Origin: Micromonospora globbae
GTDB lineage: Bacteria; Actinomycetota; Actinomycetes; Mycobacteriales; Micromonosporaceae
Reading direction: 5' to 3'
NCBI RefSeq assembly: GCF_003610785.1
Contig: NZ_RAQQ01000011.1
Coordinates: 1-64,000 of the forward strand
DNA length: 64,000 bases
This document shows positions 24,082 through 31,926 of this stretch, piece by piece (the stretch's first letter is position 1; each line of letters starts with the position of its first letter). The translations under genes and the position numbers were made by a program. Below the pieces are notes generated by a model. That model had not been told where the DNA came from. It did no database searches and saw only the letters and a program-made list of their open reading frames with translations.

Positions 24082-25432
24082 GCCCGGAGGCTTGCACAGT
24101 GACGCTCGGCGATGAGCCGGTGCCGGGTGCACCCGGCGGCCGGTGGGCAGCAGGCGACCACCCTTCATCGGTGGCCGGCCCGCGCTGGATCGGAAGGACG
24201 AGCGTGTCGTCCATCGAGGGGTCCTTCGGGGGGACGGGGGTTTCGATGGTCGGGGAGGGGGGTGCGGCGGGTGCGGTTGGGCTGGGTTCGTCCCGGTCCG
24301 GGCGGCCGGCGCGGGTGCTCGCGGCGGCCAGGCCGTTGCGCAGCATCCGCGCGAGCGGCCGCTCGATCAGGCGGTGCAGCAGCCATGCCGCGCCAAGCAT
24401 GAGGAGCACGACCGCCACGAGGACGACCGGGCGAGGGGCGACGTCACGGACCGCGTGGATGATCGTCCAGCCGATGTACTCGTGCAGCAGGTACAGGGGG
24501 TATGTGAGCAGGCCGGCCGTGGTCAGCCAGCGCCACCGGATCGACGCCGTCCAACCGAGTGCGATCACGGTCATCACCAGGAAGAACGCGGTGATCAGCA
24601 GGACACCCACGACCGGTGACAGGTGAGTGGTCAGCCCCTTGGCGGTGACGTGGTTCACGCGCCGCACGGTCCAGAACTGGGCGAGCAGGTACGAAGCACC
24701 GACCAGTCCCCAGAGCATGAGGTCGGGCCCGAACCGGTGGATGAGGTAGAGGGCGATGCCGGCCACGAAGAACGGCGCGTACTCCGGTTGCAGGATTGTC
24801 CGCAGCAGTTGCTGGTCGGAGTTGGCGACCAGGACCGACGCGATGAGCCAGGCGTAGCAGAACTTCATGGTCCGGCTCAGCGTCAGGCCCCACCAGACCA
24901 GCACCGAGAAGAGCAGGTAGAACAGGGCTTCGTTCCAGAGCGTCCAGTACACGGCATCGACCGCGGGGCGGTCGAGCGCACCCTGCAGCATCGTGAGGTT
25001 GAGCAGGACGTCGCTCCAACTCAGCCTCGTGCGCACGGTGGGCCACAGCGTCAGAACGACCGTGGTGATGAGTACGGCTGCCCAGTAGGCCGGGTAGAGC
25101 CGGGTCACCCGGGAGCGGAAGAACGCCCCGGGCGTACGGCCCCAGCAGCTCATGCAGATGACGAAGCCGCTGATGATGAAGAACAACTGAACGCCGAAGA
25201 AGCCGTACGCGCTCACCTGGTGCAGTTGCGGGAACGTGACCTCCGGCTTCGCGCCCCAGGCGCCCTTAACGCCACTGTTGTAGGCGGTGTAGTGGTACAT
25301 CACCACCATGAGCGCGGCGGCCAGGCGCAGGCCGTCGATGACCGCGAGCCGGCCGGCGGCCCGCGAACCGCCGTCGCGGGTGAGCGCAGCGGGGGGTGAA
25401 CCGGATTCGCGCCGGCCGAACACGATCGCCAT
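24074..25432 (-). CDS. Acyltransferase 3 family membrane protein
   Basis: This 452-residue integral membrane O-acyltransferase of the OafA/YrhL type has about ten helices (residues 30-375). The family signatures are present: the N-terminal IDGLRLAAALMVVMYHY with the catalytic His, and FFGVQLFFIISGFVI, RVTRLYPAYW and WTLWNEALFYLLFSVLV. A Pro/Ser/Glu-rich tail of about 75 residues is presumably cytoplasmic. It acylates an exported sugar, lipid or antibiotic; the substrate is unknown. It is only 4.6 kb from the Stealth cluster, which could be coincidence. Confidence 0.9.
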   Translation of the reverse strand: MAIVFGRRESGSPPAALTRDGGSRAAGRLAVIDGLRLAAALMVVMYHYTAYNSGVKGAWGAKPEVTFPQLHQVSAYGFFGVQLFFIISGFVICMSCWGRTPGAFFRSRVTRLYPAYWAAVLITTVVLTLWPTVRTRLSWSDVLLNLTMLQGALDRPAVDAVYWTLWNEALFYLLFSVLVWWGLTLSRTMKFCYAWLIASVLVANSDQQLLRTILQPEYAPFFVAGIALYLIHRFGPDLMLWGLVGASYLLAQFWTVRRVNHVTAKGLTTHLSPVVGVLLITAFFLVMTVIALGWTASIRWRWLTTAGLLTYPLYLLHEYIGWTIIHAVRDVAPRPVVLVAVVLLMLGAAWLLHRLIERPLARMLRNGLAAASTRAGRPDRDEPSPTAPAAPPSPTIETPVPPKDPSMDDTLVLPIQRGPATDEGWSPAAHRPPGAPGTGSSPSVTVQASGHE

Positions 25433-25495
25433 GGCGAGGTACCTTACAGGTGCCCCAGCATCGGTAATTCGGCCGTTCGATCACTTCTCCGACGG

Positions 25496-27079
25496 TCACC
25501 GGGCCGGGCAGCGCTGCCCCTGCGGCGGCACGGTCAGGTCGATCAGGTAGGCGTCGACGGCGTCGGTGATGCAGGCGGTCTGCGGGTAGGCGGTGTGCCC
25601 CTCGCCCTCCCAGGTCAGCACCCGCCCGACGCCGAGCATCGAGGCGAGCGCCTGCGTCTGCTCGTACGGGGTGGCCGGGTCGCCGGTCGTGCCCACCACG
25701 ACGATCGGCGGGGCGCCGACCGCCGGGCCGGTCGGGTACGGATCCCGCCCGCCGGGCCACTCGGCGCACGCGAGCATGCCCACCGCCAGCGCGGGCCCGA
25801 ACAGCGGGTACTTCTCCCGCCACTGCGACTGCAGCTCGCGGATCCGCGCGAGGCTCGGCTTCTCGTCCTCGTCGGCGCAGTTGATCGCCAGGTTGGCGTC
25901 GAACAGGTTGGAGTAGTGGCCGTCGTCGCCGCGGCCGGCGTACGCGTCGGCGAGGCGGAACACGTCGGTGGGGTCGCCGCCCTCGAGCCGGTCGATGGCC
26001 CGGGCCAGCTCCTGCCAGCCGGGCTCGGTGTAGAGGGAGGAGATGATCGCGTAGAACACCCAGCCGGCGGTCGCCTCCCGCCCGTCCGCGCCGCGTACCG
26101 GCGAGACCCGCGCCTTGTCGATCGCGTCGGTCACCGCGGCCCGTGCGTCCGGTGCGATGGGGCAGCGGCCGGCGTTCGCCGCGCACCAGCGGGTGAAGTT
26201 GCCGAACGCCCGCTCGAAGCCCTTCGCCTGGCTCTCCGATCCGGCCACCAGGCCCTGCTTCGGGTCGACCGCGCCGTCGAGCACGAGCGCCCGCACCCGT
26301 TGCGGGTGGAGCTGGGCGTACGTGGCGCCGAGCAGCGTCCCGTACGAGTAGCCCAGGTAGGTGAGCTTCTCGTCGCCGAGCGCGGCGCGGACCGCGTCCA
26401 TGTCCCGCGCGGCCTGCTCGGTGCCGTAGAGCGGCAACTGGTCGCCGTACTTCTGGCCGCAGCCCTGCCCGATGCGCCGGTTGAGGGCGACGATCCCGTC
26501 GAACGACTCCTGGCTGCGGGGATCGGGGTCGTAGCCGAAGCTCGCGTCCAGGTCGGCGTCGGAGATGCACTTGACGGGGCTGGAGCGGGACACCCCGCGC
26601 GGGTCGAAGCCCACGATGTCGAAGCGCTCGGTGACCGTCGTGGGGAGGCCGCCGAACGCCGACCCGAACGAGAGGTAGACGGCCGTGTCGACCCCGGAGC
26701 CGCCCGGCCCGCCCGGGTTGATGACCAGCGAGCCGATGCGGTCCCGCTGCTTGGTCGAGCGGGCCCGCAGCAGGGCGATCTCGAAGGTCTCGCCGGCGCC
26801 CGGGCCCGTGGTGGCGCCGGTGCCGGTGCCCCAGTTGCGCGGCACCGCGATGCGGGTGCACTCGTAGCGCATGTTCGGCGCGCCCTGGCCGACGAGCTGG
26901 TCGGCGACCTCCGGGCACGCCCGCCAGGTCGGCGCGGTGCCCGGCGCCGCCGCCTCGCCGGTGGGCTCGGCGCGTGGCGCGAACGCGGGCAGGGTGCAGC
27001 CGGCGGTGAGCAGTGCCGTGGCGGCGAACACGGCCAGGGCGCGGCGGACCCGGCGGATCCGGTCGTCGGTGCGGGGCAT
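25496..27079 (-). CDS. Secreted S33 peptidase lipoprotein (tripeptidyl aminopeptidase type)
   Basis: This 527-residue alpha/beta hydrolase is anchored as a lipoprotein (lipobox LTAGC, Cys28). The oxyanion loop NPGGPGGSG is at 121-129 and the nucleophile elbow GYSYG has Ser245. The Asp is in VVGTTGDPATPYEQ and the His in GEGHTAYP near the C-terminus. This matches the Streptomyces Tap/SlpD-type proteases, which remove tripeptides from exported proteins or peptides. The TAP-like C-terminal domain with paired cysteines is present. The next gene on the strand (ligase) lies upstream, 34 bp away. Confidence 0.92.
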   Translation of the reverse strand: MPRTDDRIRRVRRALAVFAATALLTAGCTLPAFAPRAEPTGEAAAPGTAPTWRACPEVADQLVGQGAPNMRYECTRIAVPRNWGTGTGATTGPGAGETFEIALLRARSTKQRDRIGSLVINPGGPGGSGVDTAVYLSFGSAFGGLPTTVTERFDIVGFDPRGVSRSSPVKCISDADLDASFGYDPDPRSQESFDGIVALNRRIGQGCGQKYGDQLPLYGTEQAARDMDAVRAALGDEKLTYLGYSYGTLLGATYAQLHPQRVRALVLDGAVDPKQGLVAGSESQAKGFERAFGNFTRWCAANAGRCPIAPDARAAVTDAIDKARVSPVRGADGREATAGWVFYAIISSLYTEPGWQELARAIDRLEGGDPTDVFRLADAYAGRGDDGHYSNLFDANLAINCADEDEKPSLARIRELQSQWREKYPLFGPALAVGMLACAEWPGGRDPYPTGPAVGAPPIVVVGTTGDPATPYEQTQALASMLGVGRVLTWEGEGHTAYPQTACITDAVDAYLIDLTVPPQGQRCPAR

Positions 27080-27113
27080 CGAGTGGGTCCTCCGTGATCG
27101 TCTCGCCGCCAGG

Positions 27114-28229
27114 CTACGCCGGGCCGGTGGCGGGGGATTCCACGGTGGTGGCCGGGTCGCCCCGCAGCACCTGGTCGACGTCGTACCGGATCGGGCGGTC
27201 GAGCTGGTCGTAGCGGCACGAGCGGGGGTCGCGGTCGGGCCGCCAGCGGACGAACTGGGCGGTGTGGCGGAAGCGGTCGCCCTCCATCGCGTCGTAGCCG
27301 ACCTCGAGCACCAGCTCGGGGCGCAACGGCTCCCACTCGAGGTTCTTCGTGCCGGTCCACCGGCTCACGCCGCCGGGGATGCGCTGGCCGCGTTCGTGGT
27401 CGCCGTGCACCCACGGGTGCTCGTCGCCGACGTCCCGGTAGGGGGCCAGCTCGTCCAGCAGCTCCGCCCGGCGGGCCATGCTGAACGACGCGCTCACGCC
27501 GACGTGGTGCAGCACGCCGTCGTCGTCGTAGAGGCCGAGCAGCAGCGAGCCGACGACCGGGCCGGACTTGTGCCAGCGGAAGCCGGCGACCACCACGTCG
27601 GCGGTGCGGGCGTGCTTCACCTTGAACATGAGCCGCTTGCCCGGCTCGTAGGGCAGGTCGGCCGGCTTGGCGATGAGCCCGTCCAGCCCGGCGCCCTCGA
27701 AGACGTCGAACCAGCGGTGCGCGGTGTCCGGGTCGGTGGTGACCTGGGTGACGTGCACGGGCGGGCGTACGCCCTTCAGCGCCGCCTCCAGCCGGGCCCG
27801 GCGCTGCGGATAGGGCTGGTCGAGCAGCGCCTCGTCGCCGATGGCGAGCAGGTCGAACGCCACGAAGTCGGCCGGGGTGGTCTCGGCCAGCAGCTTCACC
27901 CGCGACGCGGCCGGGTGGATGCGCTGGCCCAGCATCTCGAAGTCGAGCCGCGGCTGGCCGCCCGGGCCGTCGCGGCGGATCACGATGAGCTCGCCGTCGA
28001 CGGCGCAGCGCTCCGGCAGCTGCCGCCGGGCCTGCTCGACGACCTCGGGGAAGTAGCGGGTCATCGTCTTGCCGCCGCGGCTTGCCAGCTCCACCTCGTC
28101 GCCGTCGCGGAAGATGATGCACCGGAAGCCGTCCCACTTCGGCTCGTACGTCATCCCGGGCGCGGTGGGGATCCGCGGCACGCTCTTGGCCAGCATCGGC
28201 TCGACCGGCGGGTTGATCGGCAGCTCCAC
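27114..28229 (-). CDS. ligC: ATP-dependent DNA ligase (LigC type)
   Basis: This 371-residue ligase contains only the nucleotidyltransferase and OB domains. Motif I is EPKWDGFR with the adenylated Lys31, motif III FVAFDLLAIGDE, motif IV LDGLIAK and motif V MFKVKHARTADVVV. A C-terminal OB fold follows (SLLLGLYDDDGVLHHVG onwards). The lack of a polymerase domain fits mycobacterial-type LigC, a backup end-joining or base-excision ligase. It may work with the stand-alone LigD-type polymerase at 14.6 kb; no Ku gene is in this window. The start at 28229 faces a small divergent gene. Confidence 0.93.
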   Translation of the reverse strand: MELPINPPVEPMLAKSVPRIPTAPGMTYEPKWDGFRCIIFRDGDEVELASRGGKTMTRYFPEVVEQARRQLPERCAVDGELIVIRRDGPGGQPRLDFEMLGQRIHPAASRVKLLAETTPADFVAFDLLAIGDEALLDQPYPQRRARLEAALKGVRPPVHVTQVTTDPDTAHRWFDVFEGAGLDGLIAKPADLPYEPGKRLMFKVKHARTADVVVAGFRWHKSGPVVGSLLLGLYDDDGVLHHVGVSASFSMARRAELLDELAPYRDVGDEHPWVHGDHERGQRIPGGVSRWTGTKNLEWEPLRPELVLEVGYDAMEGDRFRHTAQFVRWRPDRDPRSCRYDQLDRPIRYDVDQVLRGDPATTVESPATGPA

Positions 28230-28365
28230 GGCGACCAGTCAACCAGACGGCACCGACAACCGTGAGGCACATCACCGCTGCGTCCTGGGCGTGGTGTCCG
28301 CCGTCGTCCCCCTCCTCACCCTGCGCCGGAATCAGGAAACCGCAGGTCAGAGCTACCTTCGCCGG

Positions 28366-28578
28366 GTGCCGGAGTGGAGCTGCGCGTGCTGCGGGCGGTA
28401 CCGGGTCAGCGTGGAGCTGGTCCGCGGCCGCTACCGCTACCGGCTGTCGCACCGCTATCCCCGGCAGTTCGGCGGCGGGAAGAACGTGCTCGGCGAGGTC
28501 GGCTCGATCCCCGAACTGGAGGACCTGCTGCGCCGGTGTACGCCGCTCACCCTCGCCGACCTCCGCGAGGCGGCCTGA
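28366..28578 (+). CDS. Small conserved-looking protein with CACC motif
   Basis: This 70-residue basic protein begins VPEWSCACCGRYRVSVELVR and continues with RYRYRLSHRYPRQFGGGKNV and a helical end (ELEDLLRRCTPLTLADLREA). I do not recognise a named family, although similar short WxCxxCGRYRV proteins exist in actinobacteria as I remember. The CxxC pair could bind zinc, but only one pair is present. The frame is open further upstream; the GTG at 28366 is the first start that gives protein-like sequence. It ends 7 bp before the convergent glycosylase gene. Confidence 0.6.
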   Translation: MPEWSCACCGRYRVSVELVRGRYRYRLSHRYPRQFGGGKNVLGEVGSIPELEDLLRRCTPLTLADLREAA

Positions 28579-28585
28579 GCCCGGG

Positions 28586-29503
28586 TCAGAAGCGGGCGAA
28601 GGAGCGGATGGGCGCGCGCGGGCCGTACTTCGGGGCCTGCACGCCCGCGGCCTCCAGCAGGACGCAGACCCGGCCGCGGTGACCGCGGAACGGCTCCAGC
28701 AGGGCGAGCATCCGGGCGTCGTCACCGCGCGGCTCACCGGCCAGCGCCCAGGCGACCGTGTTGGGCACGTGGTAGTCGCCGACGCTGACCGCGTCCGGGT
28801 CGCCGTACGCCACGCGGACCACCTCGGCGGCGGTCCACGGCCCGATGCCCGGCACGGCGCGCAACCGGCGGGTCGCCTCGGCGGCGTCCCCACAGCGTTC
28901 CAGGCGGTCCGCCACGGCGGCCGCCCGCCGCAGCGTCTCGGCCCGGCGCTGCTCCACGCCGAACGGGTGGAACACCCAGTACGGCGTGGCGGCCACGGCC
29001 GCCGGCTCCGGCGGGAGCAGCAGCGGCAGCGGGCCGGGCGCGGGTTCCCGGAAGTGGCGGACCGTGGCGGCGTACGCGCGGTACGCCTCCTTGCCGGTGA
29101 CCTTCTGCTCGAAGACGGCGCGGAGCACCCGGGGGAAGACCAGACCGGTGGCCGGCATCCGTACGCCCCGGTACTCGCGTGCCAACCGGGCGACGAGCGG
29201 GTGTGCCGCCGCCAGGGCGGCGAAGCCGGTCACGTCGTCGCGCAGACCGGCGATGGCGTCGGCGCGCTCGACCACCCATCCGGCGCCCGGGCCGTACCCC
29301 TCGGCCCGCAGGTCCCCGGCCTCCGGGTGCAGGGCGAGGGTCGCGGGACCGTCGGGCGTGCGGGTGGCGAACCAGAACGTGCCCGCCACGATGCGCGCGC
29401 ACGGGTCGTACGGGCTGAACGTGAGCGCGCGGACGGAGGCCGCGAGCCGGTAGCCGGCCGGCGGGTGCAGCACCCGGCTGGCGGTGGGCGGCGTCCCGGT
29501 CAT
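28586..29503 (-). CDS. AlkA-like DNA-3-methyladenine glycosylase
   Basis: This 305-residue protein is a base-excision DNA glycosylase of the HhH-GPD superfamily. An N-terminal beta-rich AlkA-N-like part (1-120) precedes the helical domain. The hairpin reads LRAVPGIGPWTAAEVVRVAYG, followed by the catalytic Asp in DAVSVGDYHVPNTVAWAL. It would excise alkylated purines. No FeS-cluster cysteines are seen. The ATG at 29503 was preferred over a longer open frame because the upstream part is not protein-like. It is the first gene on its strand after a 0.5-kb non-coding gap. Confidence 0.88.
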   Translation of the reverse strand: MTGTPPTASRVLHPPAGYRLAASVRALTFSPYDPCARIVAGTFWFATRTPDGPATLALHPEAGDLRAEGYGPGAGWVVERADAIAGLRDDVTGFAALAAAHPLVARLAREYRGVRMPATGLVFPRVLRAVFEQKVTGKEAYRAYAATVRHFREPAPGPLPLLLPPEPAAVAATPYWVFHPFGVEQRRAETLRRAAAVADRLERCGDAAEATRRLRAVPGIGPWTAAEVVRVAYGDPDAVSVGDYHVPNTVAWALAGEPRGDDARMLALLEPFRGHRGRVCVLLEAAGVQAPKYGPRAPIRSFARF

Positions 29504-30012
29504 CCCGCCACTGTGCCAGACTCCCGGCCGTCGGCTGTCCTGCGGGTACTGCCGCGGATGGCCGTCGGCCATCGTCGCTGGGGACGTACCTGGATCGGCC
29601 GAACCGGCAGCCGCGCGTCCCTCGGACTGGTGGAATATAACGAATGAATCGGGCCTAATCCCATAAATAGGTACGCGTCAGGCCGCATGCAGCCGACGAA
29701 CTGATGAACAGCTGATGGCCCACCGGTTGACGCGCTGCTACCGTCTCGACGTCGCCCCTCGATTCGATGCTCCGAGCCCCGGCGCTGCCAACCGGGCCCG
29801 GAGCCGGGACGGTTCGTCCGTGGCCGAGGTCGTGGACGCTCGCACAGCGGCCCGCGGACGGCGACGAACGGGGATGCACGGAGGAAGGCGGTCGGCGATG
29901 CCTGCTCAGGGGACGTCGCGAGGCATAGTGTGGTGGGTCTCGTCGGCGCGGCCCGCCCGGCACTGACCGTGTCGGCCGTCGAACTGTCCGTCACCTTCGG
30001 ACGGTGTGTGGA
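29504..30012. promoter_or_regulatory. Non-coding gap upstream of the Stealth cluster, with an A+T-rich island
   Basis: This gap of about 510 bp separates the glycosylase gene from the first Stealth gene. No protein-like frame was found. An A+T-rich island at about 29630-29680 contains TATAAC (in GGAATATAACGAATG) and CCCATAAATAGG, and is the best candidate for a promoter. GGTTGACG near 29725 could be another -35. The last 200 bp are ordinary high-GC sequence. It may hold a long 5' leader for the glycopolymer cluster. Confidence 0.4.
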
Positions 30013-31926
30013 ATGATCGCCCTGCGGCTCTACCGGCTGCTACCCCCTCCGGTGCGGCGCCGGCTCGTGCAGATGCTGCCGGAGCACCGCCGGATCGGCC
30101 TGGTGCGCACCTTCGTCCGCCCGTCCGGTGGCGACACCGTCCATCCGATCGGGTCGCGGGTGACCGTCGACGACGGGGGCGTCCGCACCCGGGCCGAGGT
30201 GGTCGCCGCCGCCACGCCCCTGCAGATGTGGCACCGAAACCTCACGGCCGTCACCACCGCGCTGGACGCCGCCGGCATCCGCTACCACTGCCTGCGCAAC
30301 GACGACCACCTGCGCAGCACCGTGGCGGTGGTCGCCGACCAGCGCGAGGCGGTGCGGCGCACGCTCACCTCCGCTCCGGTGCTGTCCGGCGCCCACGTGC
30401 GCACCGTGGAGGTGCGGCCCGGTCGGCACCAGCCGGACCTCGCGCCGACCGAGGTGTTCCAGGTGTGGTTCCCGGTGACGGACGCGCGGGCGAACGTGGT
30501 GCTGGGCTCGCAGTTCGCCTGCGAGATCGAGTTCTGGACGCGCGACGGCGACGTCGTCCGCGCCCCCAGGCACAACGCCGTCATCGACGAGACGCCCCTC
30601 GAGCCGGAGCCGGTCCGCGTCGCCGCGGCGCTGCTCAGCCACTTCGTGCCCGAGGCGGACGACCATACCTACGGCACCCGCCGCGACCTGGCCGTCCGGG
30701 CCTTCGACCGGGTGGGCTTCCCCATCGACGCCGTCTACACCTGGGTCGACGGGTCCGACCCGGAGTGGCTGGAGCGGAAGCGGGCGGCGCTGTACGACGC
30801 CGGGGGACCGCTGCACGCCGTGGCCGCCAACTCGTCGCGCTATCACAACCGTGACGAACTGCGCTATTCCATGCGGTCGCTCCACAGCTTCGCGCCCTGG
30901 CTCCGGCGCATCTTCCTCATCACGGACAGTCAACTGCCGAGCTGGCTCGACCCGTACCACCCGATGGTCACCGTGGTGTCCCACGCCGAGCTGTTCGCGG
31001 ACCTCGGCGGGCGGTCGTCGTTCAACTCACACGCCATCGAGTCGCGGCTGCACCGCATCGAGGGCCTCGCCGAGCACTTCCTCTACCTCAACGACGACGT
31101 GTTCCTCGGCCGGCCGCTGCTGCCCACCCACTTCTTCCACTCCAACGGGATCGCGAAGTTCTTCCCGTCGCCGGCGCAGTTCGGGCTGGGTGACGCGAAG
31201 CCCGGTGACCTGCCGGTGAACGCCGCCGGCAAGAACAACCGCCGCCAGATCCAGCGGCAGTTCGGTGTCACCATCACGCAGAAGATGAAGCACACCCCGT
31301 TCGCGTTGCGGCGCAGCATCATGCAGCAGATCGAGCAGGTGCTGCAGACCGAGGTGACCCAGACGGCCGCGCACCGCTTCCGCCACCCCGGGGACCTGGC
31401 GATCCCGTCCTCCCTGCACCAGTACTGGGCGTACCTGACGGCGCAGGCCGTGCCCGGCGACATCGAGTACGAGTACGCCGACCTCGGCCACCCGTCGACG
31501 CCGGCCCGGCTCGCCGAGCTGCTGGTCAACCGCAACCGGGACGTGTTCTGCCTCAACGACACCGACTCCGACCCCCGCTCGTGGGCGGAGCAGGAGTCGA
31601 TGCTGGCCGACTTCCTGCCGCGCTACCTGCCCTTCCCCGCGCCGTTCGAGCTGCCCGACGACGTGGTGGCCGAGCGCCGTAAGGTGGGCGCCACGGCCCT
31701 GTGGCGGCAGTCCCGTGGCGCCGGGCGGCACGCCAGGCAGGTGGACGCGCCGACCACTCCCACACTCCAGCCGCCCACCGCGGCTTCGTCGAGGCTTCGG
31801 GTCGGACCCCGGCTCGACGCTCCCACGTTGCCGTCGATGCGTATCGCCGCTGGCCGTCACACCCGTGATCGGACCGATGGGCCGGGCAGAACCGGGCCGA
31901 GGCCGGGAGAGGCGCCCGGTGCGTGA
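30013..31926 (+). CDS. Stealth family sugar-phosphate transferase (first copy)
   Basis: This 637-residue protein of the Stealth family transfers hexose-1-phosphate from a nucleotide sugar to build phosphodiester-linked glycans at the inner membrane face. An N-terminal basic helix (YRLLPPPVRRRL) and a shared 150-residue domain precede CR1 (IDAVYTWVDGSDPEW, Asp246). CR2 follows (YHNRDELRYSMRSLHSFAPW, then FNSHAIESRLHRIEG and LYLNDDVFLG), then CR3 (KMKHTPFALRRSIMQ) and CR4 (FCLNDTD). A 90-residue Pro/Arg-rich tail is atypical. The start may be the ATG at 30013 or the GTG at 30004; both lack a clear ribosome binding site. It heads a five-gene cluster. Confidence 0.9.
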   Translation: MIALRLYRLLPPPVRRRLVQMLPEHRRIGLVRTFVRPSGGDTVHPIGSRVTVDDGGVRTRAEVVAAATPLQMWHRNLTAVTTALDAAGIRYHCLRNDDHLRSTVAVVADQREAVRRTLTSAPVLSGAHVRTVEVRPGRHQPDLAPTEVFQVWFPVTDARANVVLGSQFACEIEFWTRDGDVVRAPRHNAVIDETPLEPEPVRVAAALLSHFVPEADDHTYGTRRDLAVRAFDRVGFPIDAVYTWVDGSDPEWLERKRAALYDAGGPLHAVAANSSRYHNRDELRYSMRSLHSFAPWLRRIFLITDSQLPSWLDPYHPMVTVVSHAELFADLGGRSSFNSHAIESRLHRIEGLAEHFLYLNDDVFLGRPLLPTHFFHSNGIAKFFPSPAQFGLGDAKPGDLPVNAAGKNNRRQIQRQFGVTITQKMKHTPFALRRSIMQQIEQVLQTEVTQTAAHRFRHPGDLAIPSSLHQYWAYLTAQAVPGDIEYEYADLGHPSTPARLAELLVNRNRDVFCLNDTDSDPRSWAEQESMLADFLPRYLPFPAPFELPDDVVAERRKVGATALWRQSRGAGRHARQVDAPTTPTLQPPTAASSRLRVGPRLDAPTLPSMRIAAGRHTRDRTDGPGRTGPRPGEAPGA

